From the NCBI GenBank assembly GCA_963773665.1, contig CAVZBZ010000001.1:1-64000 (forward strand): a stretch of DNA of 64,000 bases. The letters are read 5' to 3'. Positions within the stretch are counted from its first letter, which is position 1. Each line of letters opens with the position of its first letter. Below the pieces are notes generated by a model. It had not been told where the DNA came from and did no database searches. It was given only the letters and a program-made list of their open reading frames with translations. The DNA comes from DATJLY01 sp963773665 (lineage in GTDB: Bacteria; Pseudomonadota; Alphaproteobacteria; ATCC43930; CGMCC-115725). Shown here piece by piece: positions 1 to 7,785 of this stretch. The position numbers were made by a program, and so were the translations under genes.

Positions 1-61
1 AAAAACGGCCCCGGAGAACCGTTTCTTTCCATAGTCTTCGGTCAAGTGATTGATCCGATGA

Positions 62-98
62 TGGTCGGGGCGACAGGATTCGAACCTGCGACCTCTTG
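62..98 (-). repeat. 3' fragment of a tRNA (probably tRNA-Pro), candidate attachment site
   Basis: Read on the minus strand this is the T arm, the acceptor 3' strand CGCCCCG, discriminator A and CCA of a tRNA. The match to a tRNA stops abruptly at about base 98, where unrelated sequence begins. The acceptor strand would pair with CGGGGCG, which is usual for tRNA-Pro. A truncated tRNA end about 70 bases from the 3' end of a tyrosine integrase gene is the usual look of an att site. No intact copy of this tRNA is in the window, so the partner junction is not visible. Confidence 0.65.
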
Positions 99-168
99 CT
101 ACCGAAACAACAAAATATCTTGATAAAGCAAATGGTTGCGATTCACTCGCCACAGATTTGCCACAAGT

Positions 169-1344
169 TCACTGCTGCATCGATGCGATCAGGCCACGGG
201 TCTGGTCTGGCTTCACTTCCGCCCGCTCGATCAGATGACCATAAACATTGAGCGTTGTGCTCACGTCTTCGTGCCCCATGAGGTATTGAACGCGCTTGAG
301 GCTGACGCGCTGCTCAATGAGCATGGAAGCATAGAAGTGGCGCAGGTCGTAGGGCCTGTATTTAGGCCGCACGACGGTCTCTCCGCCTTCCTCAGTCTCC
401 TCGACAAGGCCGGCCTCAATGCAGGCGACATAGAAGCCGCGTTTTCGCCAATTTTGCGGGGCCAGCCATCGGCCGTTCTCCGTCGGAAACACGAGGTCGT
501 ATTTGTTGGGCACGGCATGGTGCTTCGCATAGTGATGAACCATATCGAGGGTACTGGCACTGAGATCGATAAAGCGGCGTCCGGCAGGCGTCTTCGTAAC
601 CGATATTTCTCCGAGACGCTCCAACGCCCGGTCAACCTGAACGCCCTTGTCGGTCAGATTCTTCCGGGGCAGGACGACATACTCTTGTGGTCGCATTCCT
701 GTATCGACGGCGAGATAGAGCATGGGCCGGTAGCGGCGCCATGAGCGCTGTATCTGGGGATTCTTGGAATTCGCCAGACGATCCGCTGTGGCGAGCAGTG
801 CATGAATGTCGCTCTCGGTCGGTATCGTCACGGGCTCGTCGTAACGCGAGCTGGTCTGAACCGTGATGCCGGAAGCGAAATCATGCGCGAGGATTCCGCG
901 CGTCATCAACTCCCGCACCATTGACCGAAGCGATAAGAGCGCCTTTTGCGCCACGACCCGGCTGTGATTCAGCAACAGCCATGACCGAAACTCGACAATG
1001 TCGGGAGCGGTGAGTTCATGTAGCGGCTTCGTCCACTCGTACGCGCGGATGATGCTGGCACGGTATTCATAATTCTGGACGGTCCCTGCGGTGACCGGAT
1101 CGCGCCCGTTCCGACCTTCCTTCGCACAAACATCAAGCCATTTTTGGAGCCCCTGATCGACCGTGCGGATTTCGGTGGAAAGCGGGCCATTCTTCCGACG
1201 GGCAACGGAGTCTTCAAGAAAGACCCGCGCCTCTTTCAGAGTCTCAAAGGATTTATAAGCATAGCCGGACTTCGCCGCCTTGCTCGCATACCTGACTTGA
1301 TAGGAAGTCCCTTTGCTTCCGTTTCTTTTTCTTATGTCTGACAT
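169..1344 (-). CDS. int: Tyrosine recombinase / phage-type integrase
   Basis: This 391-residue site-specific recombinase has an N-terminal SAM-like DNA-binding region (about 60-160) and a C-terminal catalytic domain. Visible catalytic positions are Arg218 in GMRPQE, Lys251 in VTKTPAG, Arg335 in YDLRH, His358 in LMGHED and the nucleophile Tyr368 in NVYGH. The first His of the usual HxLRH box is Tyr here, a variation seen in other active integrases. The gene points at the tRNA fragment at 62-98, the normal layout for an element that integrates in a tRNA. It follows two small genes on the same strand that probably belong to the same transcript. The frame is intact. Confidence 0.93.
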   Translation of the reverse strand: MSDIRKRNGSKGTSYQVRYASKAAKSGYAYKSFETLKEARVFLEDSVARRKNGPLSTEIRTVDQGLQKWLDVCAKEGRNGRDPVTAGTVQNYEYRASIIRAYEWTKPLHELTAPDIVEFRSWLLLNHSRVVAQKALLSLRSMVRELMTRGILAHDFASGITVQTSSRYDEPVTIPTESDIHALLATADRLANSKNPQIQRSWRRYRPMLYLAVDTGMRPQEYVVLPRKNLTDKGVQVDRALERLGEISVTKTPAGRRFIDLSASTLDMVHHYAKHHAVPNKYDLVFPTENGRWLAPQNWRKRGFYVACIEAGLVEETEEGGETVVRPKYRPYDLRHFYASMLIEQRVSLKRVQYLMGHEDVSTTLNVYGHLIERAEVKPDQTRGLIASMQQ

Positions 1345-1396
1345 ACTGAATAATCAATGAAACCGGGCGAAAACGCAAGTTTTCGCGTGTGTATAT

Positions 1397-1633
1397 CTAA
1401 TTTGGTCTTAGATTTCTTTCAGCCTCGACTTGTCTCTTCATGTAGATATTGACCAGTGCATCTTTCTCGATTTTCAGCGTACCCTCGATAGGATCGATGA
1501 AGAAAGGCAGCTTGCGGCGGCCGTGGGCGTCCCTGTCGGCGGCGCGCTTCATCTGCTGCGGCGTCAACTGCACACCCATTTCAGCGAGGACGTGGCGGGC
1601 CTGTTCGAGGTCGATATAGCAGGGCTGTCTCAT
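1397..1633 (-). CDS. Small phage-like protein, possible DNA-binding excisionase-type factor
   Basis: This gene encodes 78 residues. The centre (RRKLPFFIDPIEGTLKI, then a basic helix ending KRQVEAERN) resembles the small winged-helix regulators and excisionases that accompany integrases, but I cannot assign a named family. The start has a reasonable ribosome site (GGCAGGA a few bases upstream). It lies between the integrase and another small gene, with gaps of 52 and 15 bases, so the three are likely co-transcribed. A role as directionality factor for the integrase is an inference from position and size only. Confidence 0.5.
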   Translation of the reverse strand: MRQPCYIDLEQARHVLAEMGVQLTPQQMKRAADRDAHGRRKLPFFIDPIEGTLKIEKDALVNIYMKRQVEAERNLRPN

Positions 1634-1648
1634 GATCCTGCCACCGTC

Positions 1649-1918
1649 CTATAAATGGTAATCGAGGCAGGCCGGACGATAGTGGTGGGTGTCGAGACGC
1701 TGGACTTTGGCGCCGGTCGCCAGCCGCCGTACTTGCACCGGATCGCCGTATTCATTGGTGACAGGCAGCACGAGCTTGACGTTCGTGACGTACGCCACGC
1801 CAAATTGTATCTTGAGCTGCTCGATATCATCCCAGAAGGCTTGCTTGAGTTCGTCAAGCGAGATCGTGCCCAATTCCTTGTAATCAATTACGAGCGGATC
1901 GGTTTTATTATTACGCAT
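1649..1918 (-). CDS. Hypothetical island protein, 89 residues
   Basis: I do not recognise a family. The protein is acidic in its N-terminal half and predicted mixed alpha/beta, with no signal peptide or membrane segment. It is the first gene of the leftward operon ending in the integrase, and its start codon abuts the AT-rich region at 1920-2010 that probably contains its promoter. The ribosome site is weak (GGTGAT 8 bases upstream). Codon use and composition are more AT-rich than the chromosomal genes further right, in keeping with acquired DNA. Confidence 0.5.
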   Translation of the reverse strand: MRNNKTDPLVIDYKELGTISLDELKQAFWDDIEQLKIQFGVAYVTNVKLVLPVTNEYGDPVQVRRLATGAKVQRLDTHHYRPACLDYHL

Positions 1919-1954
1919 GGCTGTATCACCACTACGTTATTAAAAAATGTTGTT

Positions 1955-1979
1955 TTGTATAATAATTCCCATAATACAA
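1955..1979. promoter_or_regulatory. AT-rich imperfect dyad, possible operator/promoter
   Basis: Arms TTGTAT and ATACAA flank a 13-base centre, and three more base pairs form after one mismatch. A TATAAT hexamer is present on the plus strand at 1958-1963. The dyad lies about 40 bases upstream of the leftward integrase operon in the most AT-rich part of the window, where a phage-type repressor operator would be expected. Function is inferred from position and symmetry only. Confidence 0.3.
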
Positions 1980-2335
1980 CAAGATTTATTAAATATTATT
2001 AAACTATACGCTGCGAACTGTACTGCGCTGCACAAGGCGTAGAGCTACTTTCCGGCGATTCCCGCAACTTAGCCGATTGGTCTCCAGCGACGGGCGCTAA
2101 GCCTGGCGCTGGCCCGTCTGCAAGCCGACGTTGCACGAGCCTTTTGTCTCAAGCCGCATTTCTCAACCGCCGATCTTTGAACACGCTGCCGGTGCAGCCG
2201 CGTGGCCGATTTTTCCTCTTCCTGTCCTTCTTCGCGCCCGCCGCCCATGGCGGGCCGTCTGCTGCTGATTCTGCCTCTGGGACCGCATGACGGCCCTGAT
2301 GGTCGGGGCCGCGAGGACAACAGAGGAGAAAATCC
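1980..2335. other. Noncoding stretch between divergent island genes
   Basis: No convincing gene is seen here. Short frames on both strands lack ribosome sites and recognisable content. The last 15 bases supply a good ribosome site (GAGGAGAAA) for the small gene starting at 2336. Confidence 0.5.
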
Positions 2336-2533
2336 ATGTCCACGGTCTACACAATGTCAGCACTTCTACACCTCAGCGATCTCCAACTGCGGGGCCTGCT
2401 CCGCAGGGCTCGGTACGATCTTGATTGCAGCATAAAGGGCTCATACGAGCGCCGAGATGCACTGCTCAATCTGGAGAACATCTGCCGCGTGCTCGCGCAG
2501 CGACGCGTGCGGCCCCGGCCACCGGGCTGCTGA
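2336..2533 (+). CDS. Small hypothetical protein, 65 residues
   Basis: The case for a real gene rests on a strong ribosome site (GAGGAGAAA, 6 bases before ATG) and a helical, amphipathic N-terminal two thirds (HLSDLQLRGLLRRARYDLD, then a charged helix with LLNLENICRVLAQ). The last dozen residues are Arg/Pro rich. No family was recognised. It precedes the helicase/nuclease operon by about 260 bases and is separated from it by two hairpins, so it is probably a separate unit. It could be an island accessory factor or a spurious frame. Confidence 0.5.
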   Translation: MSTVYTMSALLHLSDLQLRGLLRRARYDLDCSIKGSYERRDALLNLENICRVLAQRRVRPRPPGC

Positions 2534-2546
2534 TACCTGCCGCTTT

Positions 2547-2597
2547 ACCGGCGCTGCGGAAACGCAGTGCCGGTATCCTTTCGCCGACGGCGAAGGG
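2547..2597 (+). terminator. Two consecutive hairpins after the small gene
   Basis: The first hairpin (2547-2574) has a 12-base-pair stem with one G-T pair, capped by a GAAA tetraloop. The second (2577-2597) has a 9-base-pair stem with one G-T pair and a GAC loop. They begin 13 bases after the stop codon of the small gene. There is no strong T tract, only ATCCTTTC after the first, so terminator function is plausible but not certain. Structured RNA upstream of the defence operon is the alternative. Confidence 0.45.
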
Positions 2598-2794
2598 GAG
2601 GTCATTCGCTGAACGATTTGCCTCGTCATTTCCAAAAAAACGATGCAGGGACAACGACAATTTCCATAGGACATGAAGTTGTATGAGAGTTGATAAACCC
2701 CACTAGATGTAGTGTATTGCAGTGCCCGAGGGGGCTGTTTCAAGCTATTTCTAAGTCCACACCGCGGGCACGGTTCGCGGAAGGGTATGTTCGT
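2598..2794. other. Leader region of the putative defence operon
   Basis: There is no gene here. It must carry the promoter of the following operon, but I see no convincing -35/-10 pair. A perfect 5+5 inverted repeat (CACTA-GATG-TAGTG) lies at 2701-2714 and could be an operator. Confidence 0.35.
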
Positions 2795-3706
2795 ATGATC
2801 CGCTTCCGGCGTCTAACTCCTGCACTTTTGGATGCTTGGTTGGTGAATCAGGGCTTGGCGAACGTTCACGTCAGTTATCGGCTGAGGGTCTGGCGTGAGA
2901 ACAGAGCTGAACTGGCTGCGATCAGGGATGAAATGGTCGCCTATCTCGACGAGGCGTTCGACGACGCTCGCAGACGAATTCGGCGCGGGTTTGAAGACGA
3001 TCTTTCCCCATTCAATGATCCGGCCCACGATCCAGCCGCGAACTATCCAGCCCTTCTCCATCGAATCACGTTGCAGGGCTATCTCGGGGAAACCCTCGCG
3101 GTCTTAGCAGTTGAACACTGGGGCGCACACGGCAATGTGGATTGGATTGTACCAGCGTTTTTGTTTCGGCTGCACGATCAGGAATTTCAGCATCTTGAGT
3201 CGATAAATGAGCAGTTACGGGCAGGCGAGGCTTACGATCCCGATCGCATCGCCGAGCGGAGGCCAGGCCGCACCGGAGACGACGGCTTAGCCTTTCGGCT
3301 CAATGACCAGAACGAAATTACCGACGTTCTTACCCTAGAAGCGAAGTGCCTGGCCACGAACAACAATGCCAAAATACAAGAAGCGCATGAGAAGCTTTCC
3401 GCGGGACGCCCGCTGCCTTCTGGCGTCCGCGAACTTATCAATATTCTCGAAGAATACGACACACCCGAAGCCCAAACATGGCAGCAAGCCTTGCTCAAGC
3501 TCTGGCTAGGGGGTTATCGGATTGCAGCCCGTCACGACGGCATTGGATATGCGTGCGGGCAGATTCCTGCGCAAGGCGGCCGCGTTGCTTGGATGCCAGT
3601 AAACCAACCCCACGCCGCTTATACTGTCGCCCGAAAACTCGAAGGCATGGAGTTCCAGTTCGAAGACCTGAACACTATCGTCAACGCGCTCTATCGCGGA
3701 GCCTGA
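2795..3706 (+). CDS. HamA/DUF1837-like putative nuclease of a Hachiman-like defence system
   Basis: This is a predicted 303-residue cytoplasmic effector. The order of conserved elements matches the HamA/AbpA (DUF1837) nuclease pattern: G95-YLG-E99, then a GDDG segment with Asp162/Asp163, then Glu182-Ala-Lys184 in LTLEAKC, followed by a helix with AHEKLS. Together these suggest a PD-(D/E)XK active site. The ATG at 2795 was preferred to a TTG at 2690 because it has GAAGGG upstream and gives the usual HamA-like size of about 300 residues. The gene ends one base before the helicase gene, so the two are translationally coupled, the HamA-HamB layout. Overall similarity was judged by eye. The nuclease reading is moderately sure and the exact family less so. 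Confidence 0.6.
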   Translation: MIRFRRLTPALLDAWLVNQGLANVHVSYRLRVWRENRAELAAIRDEMVAYLDEAFDDARRRIRRGFEDDLSPFNDPAHDPAANYPALLHRITLQGYLGETLAVLAVEHWGAHGNVDWIVPAFLFRLHDQEFQHLESINEQLRAGEAYDPDRIAERRPGRTGDDGLAFRLNDQNEITDVLTLEAKCLATNNNAKIQEAHEKLSAGRPLPSGVRELINILEEYDTPEAQTWQQALLKLWLGGYRIAARHDGIGYACGQIPAQGGRVAWMPVNQPHAAYTVARKLEGMEFQFEDLNTIVNALYRGA

Positions 3707-3707
3707 G

Positions 3708-6700
3708 ATGGCGAACGCAGCCACTATCGAGATTGCACGAGATGTACGTCGTACATTGGCCGGCAGCGCGCTAACCGAACGACAAGCTAAACTTTACAGC
3801 CAGCGGCTGCGACTCGACATGGGCGGTGAAGGCTTACCAAGCTTTGTGCCCGGCGATGTCGATGCTTATCTTGACGAAGCTATGCTGTTGCTCCAGTGCG
3901 GCCTACTTGAGCGCAGCGCGGACCCCGCGGGCGAATGGCGCGACGGCATCAAACGAGCGGCCGAAATCATTGAATGGCTTTCGCAATCAAGCCTTAGGCC
4001 CGATAGTGCTCCATTGCATCTTCTCGCCGCGGCAGCTTATCAGTTGGCCGATTATCCTGCGATGGCGCTGGGCCACCTGCGTCGCGTGCCGGACGACCAG
4101 CCCTTTTCAGTTTTAATGCGTGAATTTCTACGCGGGAATTTTCCTGCGACACTTGAAGCGATTCGGCATTACTGGGGAGAGCACCGTGCACTCGAAATCG
4201 CCGAGCGTATCGATCCATCCGATCTAACGACACATACCTTTCAACACGTAATCATGTGCATCGGGACCGTCTGTTCGTATTTGCGGACCGGTAACGATGC
4301 CATGATCGACCGGGCACTGACCAAATTGGAGGGTTTGGCCGCGAGCCTTCTGCATAGTCGAGACTCGTATTCGTATTTGCTTGCTCAACTGACGGCGGCT
4401 AGCGGTCGCCGCTTTGTCCAGACCTGTTTTTGGCCACACATCGACCGTCTTTGCGAGACATCCGGCGAAGCCGCGAGCGCCGCACTGATTCAATTTGCAA
4501 GATCGGCCTTTGTCAATCGCCGTGCCCTAGTCTGGCCCGCCCAAGCTGCTGGAATCGAGCGGCTTCGTGCCAACACATCGTTTGTGCTCTGTACACCAAC
4601 CGGGTCGGGTAAGACGACCGTGGCTACGCTTGGGGTGGTTCAGGGCCTATTTGCTGATCCACCAAACGATCCGTTCGGTATTGCGGCATTAGCTCCGGGC
4701 AATTTAGTCCTTTACCTCGTTCCGTCACGGGCGCTCGCCGCCGAGGTTGAAGGTCGGCTTGCACAGGACCTGAAAGGCATCGCCGCTGATCCAGTCATTG
4801 TAACGGGTCTATATGGCGGGGTGGACTGGGGTCCCACCGATGCATGGATTCAAACCGATCGAGCGACCATCGTTATCTGCACATTCGAGAAGGCCGATGC
4901 ATTATTGCGTTATCTTGGCGTTCTCTTTCTCGACCGTGTGCGTCTCGTGGTCATCGACGAAGCTCACATGGTTGAGCAGGACGAGGACCGCCTGGCAGGG
5001 CTAGAGGATGGTTCGTCGCGCGCCTTCCGGCTGGAGCAGTTGGGGACCAGGTTACTCCGCGCTCGTGATACCTACGATTTCCGCGTCTTGGCGCTTTCTG
5101 CAGTGGCGGCGCGCGCCGCACCGGCGCTCGCGCGATGGATCGTTGGAAATCCAGATGGGGCTCCAACGACATCATCTTATCGCAGCACTAGGCAAATGCT
5201 GGGGCGCCTCGAAGTCACATCTACCGGCCAATTTACCATTCGATATGCCCTCATGGATGGTCGGTCGCTAAAGTTCGATGACGAACGACGTGCAGATACG
5301 CCCTACGTACGAAGCCCGTTCCCCCCACTCCCCGGTGGCATAGACCCCGCCGCAGGACCGGAGGTACGCATGAGAGCGCCAACGCTCTGGGCTGCACTGC
5401 AACTCGCGGCCGAGCGACCGGATGGATCGAAGCCTTCGGTTCTAATTTCTCTCACGCAAAATCCGGAAGCGTTCGCTACGACTTGCGCGGACCTGATGGA
5501 CCATTGGGCTGAGAATGAACTGCCAAACTTTCGGGCTGTCGATGAGACCGATGAATTATGGGTACGCTGCTTAGCTAGCGCGGCTGATTATTTCAGCACG
5601 GAGTTTGTTGAATACAGATTGCTGAACCATGGCATCGCGGTGCATCACGGCAAAATGCCTGGTCTCCTTGCAAGACGCCTTAAAACCGTGATCGATCGAG
5701 GTTATGTGCGGGTTATTATCGCGACCTCTACACTTTCGGAAGGGGTCAATCTTCCGGTCAACTTTCTACTGATTCCAAGTGTTTGCCGAGGGACCAAGGT
5801 CCTCAGCTTGCAGGAATTTACGAACCTCGTCGGTCGGGCGGGTCGGCCCGGTGTCGCGACCGAAGGTAGCGCACTTGTTGTGCTTCCCGAGCGAACGACG
5901 ACCCGTGACCGATATGGGCGCCGTCGGCTGACACCAAGCAGGCAGTGGGACGGATATGAAGAGCTGGTTGCAGACCTAGAGGAGACGATAGTTGCGGCCG
6001 GAGAAGGCGCGCCAGAGGATCAAGCATCTAGTCCGCTGGGCCACCTAATTCGTGCGCTGGAAGCTGCTTGGACCGAGCTGACGGGTGGCGGAACTGCCCA
6101 AGAGTTCGAGAATTGGCTTGAGCAGACTGCTGTCGTGGGCACACCGGAGGATGGTGGTGCAGCGTACAGTTATCTTGATTCTCTTGACGCATTTCTCATC
6201 GCCTCGATTCAGGAGATAGAAGAGCTTCGCCGCGCGGAGCTGACGCCGGACGAAATGGAAGCGGAGCTCAGGGAAATTTGGCAGAGAACATATGCGCACG
6301 CCGCAGGGCAGGAGGAGGCACGGCTCACGCTGGTCTGGCTGGCACGCGGTCGCGCGATCAAAACGCGTTATCCGGATGAAGGGCAGCGTCGGCGCATTTA
6401 TAAAACCAGCCTCTCACCGCGTTCCGCGACCAGTCTCCTTGATCAAGCGGAAGCCGTTCGGGCTAAACTGCAAGAAGGAGCCGAGTATTCGCTTCTTACC
6501 ACCGAGCAACGCTTAACCTTCATTCGCGAGGTCCTAACGCTCCTCTCTCAAGTGCCGGCCTTCCATATCTCTACCACTCTCGGACGCAGCAAAAACTTTA
6601 CTGATTGGCCGAAGCTGCTCCGGTGGTGGCTCGCAAAGAGCACACTACCGGCGCAGCCTGAACCAAATAAGATCACGAGCTGGTATGATTTCGTCTCGAA

Positions 6701-7292
6701 GAACTTTATTTATCGTGGTGCTTGGGGACTTGGCAGTGTGATTGGTCTTTTGCTGGATGCAGCCGAGGGTGAAGCACCAATTCGTGCCCTTGAAATTGGC
6801 GATTGGCCACGAAGCGGCCTTCCTTGGATCGCGTTTTGGATGAAGGAACTGATCACCTGGGGCACACTCGACCCCGTTGCAGCCTTTCTGCTGGCCCGCG
6901 GCGATGCGATTGATCGGCCGCAAGCCGAGGCTGATGCCCAAGGCTACTATGATGCCCAACCGCAAGACGCAGATGCGAATAATGTGCTCGATCCTAGGCG
7001 AATCCGCGATTGGGTGGATGCTCGACGTGCGCGACCTGAAGTTGCTGTGACTGTAAGGGAATTTACGATTGAAGCCGCGCTAGTTCGTCCGGCCCGTGAA
7101 TATCGTCAAGGTCGCCTCACGGTTGCCCCGCTGGCCGATGACGAAAACCTTATTTGGATTGATCCAGCCGGCTACACGGTGGCCCGGAGCAGGAGACCCG
7201 GTGGGTGGCCGGATGAACCCTCGTTATTCGATTTTGAGCTGATTGTCGCGGACCAGACGATCGTGGGCGAAGCATATCGTCGCCACGCCTAA
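3708..7292 (+). CDS. Ski2-like DEAH helicase, HamB-like partner of the upstream nuclease
   Basis: This is a 1194-residue superfamily 2 helicase. An all-helical N-terminal region (about 1-285) precedes the motor. Visible motifs are Walker A TPTGSGKT with Lys302, DEAH at 417-420, motif III LSA at 463-465, motif V STLSEGVNLP near 674-683, and motif VI VGRAGRPG with Arg710 and Arg713. The GRAGRPG form and the long helical C-terminus (about 740-1194) are Ski2/HamB-like. Every ATPase motif is intact. In Hachiman systems the helicase senses abnormal DNA and holds the nuclease inactive until infection; that role here is inferred from the gene pair. It could also be another helicase-nuclease defence family not yet named. 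Confidence 0.75.
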   Translation: MANAATIEIARDVRRTLAGSALTERQAKLYSQRLRLDMGGEGLPSFVPGDVDAYLDEAMLLLQCGLLERSADPAGEWRDGIKRAAEIIEWLSQSSLRPDSAPLHLLAAAAYQLADYPAMALGHLRRVPDDQPFSVLMREFLRGNFPATLEAIRHYWGEHRALEIAERIDPSDLTTHTFQHVIMCIGTVCSYLRTGNDAMIDRALTKLEGLAASLLHSRDSYSYLLAQLTAASGRRFVQTCFWPHIDRLCETSGEAASAALIQFARSAFVNRRALVWPAQAAGIERLRANTSFVLCTPTGSGKTTVATLGVVQGLFADPPNDPFGIAALAPGNLVLYLVPSRALAAEVEGRLAQDLKGIAADPVIVTGLYGGVDWGPTDAWIQTDRATIVICTFEKADALLRYLGVLFLDRVRLVVIDEAHMVEQDEDRLAGLEDGSSRAFRLEQLGTRLLRARDTYDFRVLALSAVAARAAPALARWIVGNPDGAPTTSSYRSTRQMLGRLEVTSTGQFTIRYALMDGRSLKFDDERRADTPYVRSPFPPLPGGIDPAAGPEVRMRAPTLWAALQLAAERPDGSKPSVLISLTQNPEAFATTCADLMDHWAENELPNFRAVDETDELWVRCLASAADYFSTEFVEYRLLNHGIAVHHGKMPGLLARRLKTVIDRGYVRVIIATSTLSEGVNLPVNFLLIPSVCRGTKVLSLQEFTNLVGRAGRPGVATEGSALVVLPERTTTRDRYGRRRLTPSRQWDGYEELVADLEETIVAAGEGAPEDQASSPLGHLIRALEAAWTELTGGGTAQEFENWLEQTAVVGTPEDGGAAYSYLDSLDAFLIASIQEIEELRRAELTPDEMEAELREIWQRTYAHAAGQEEARLTLVWLARGRAIKTRYPDEGQRRRIYKTSLSPRSATSLLDQAEAVRAKLQEGAEYSLLTTEQRLTFIREVLTLLSQVPAFHISTTLGRSKNFTDWPKLLRWWLAKSTLPAQPEPNKITSWYDFVSKNFIYRGAWGLGSVIGLLLDAAEGEAPIRALEIGDWPRSGLPWIAFWMKELITWGTLDPVAAFLLARGDAIDRPQAEADAQGYYDAQPQDADANNVLDPRRIRDWVDARRARPEVAVTVREFTIEAALVRPAREYRQGRLTVAPLADDENLIWIDPAGYTVARSRRPGGWPDEPSLFDFELIVADQTIVGEAYRRHA

Positions 7293-7418
7293 GGATAATG
7301 GACTATCCGATGCCACTGAATCAGTGCGGCCAGCTTCAACGCATTAGTTACTTGCGGCGCGCTACGGCGCGAGGATACCGCGAGGAAAGCTTGTGCACCG
7401 TGCCTCTAAATGGGAGGC

Positions 7419-7604
7419 ATGAGCAAATCCCGGCAAGATCGGCTGACAAAGAAGGCACGAAACGACGCGATTGACACGCACGATCCGTTGATCGTCGAGC
7501 TTGTAAAGCTGCTTGCCCGCGCGGCGGCCGAGAGGGATTATAAGCGATTCAACTCAAGCCGAGCCCGGCGCGACGACCAACCCGAGGCGCAACCGGCCGA
7601 GTAA
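7419..7604 (+). CDS. Small hypothetical protein preceding the serine recombinase
   Basis: This encodes 61 residues starting MSKSRQDRLTKKARND, highly charged and helical. The start at 7419 was chosen because GGGAGG lies just upstream; an ATG 9 bases earlier overlaps that site. The stop is 13 bases before the recombinase start, so the two look like one transcript. No family was recognised. Coupling to the recombinase suggests a helper or regulator of integration, which is inference only. Confidence 0.5.
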   Translation: MSKSRQDRLTKKARNDAIDTHDPLIVELVKLLARAAAERDYKRFNSSRARRDDQPEAQPAE

Positions 7605-7748
7605 ATACGGAGATGTCATGACTTCCGCCGCGATCTACGCCCGGTATTCCTCCGACCTGCAACGCGACGCGTCGATCGAGGATCAAATTCGTCTATGCAC
7701 CGAGCGGGCGCAGCGTGAGGGCTGGCATGTAACCAAGTGCTACACCGA

Positions 7749-7785
7749 TCACGCGAGGTCGTGTCCCAGTTCGTGGTGTAGGAGC
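7749..7785. repeat. Left target duplication and left inverted repeat of the IS
   Basis: Target duplication TCACGCGA occupies 7749-7756. The left terminal inverted repeat is 7757-7785, beginning GGTCGTGTCCCA and ending GTGGTGTAGGAGC. It matches the right repeat at 25 of 29 positions. Confidence 0.9.

Noticed and set aside
1..61. Possible terminator next to the tRNA fragment
   Set aside because: AACGG and CCGTT arms followed by T residues on the minus strand form only a weak 5-base stem with a large loop, too little to call.
136..744. 202-codon plus-strand frame at the left edge
   Set aside because: It is antisense to the integrase, which has all catalytic residues; no independent coding evidence.
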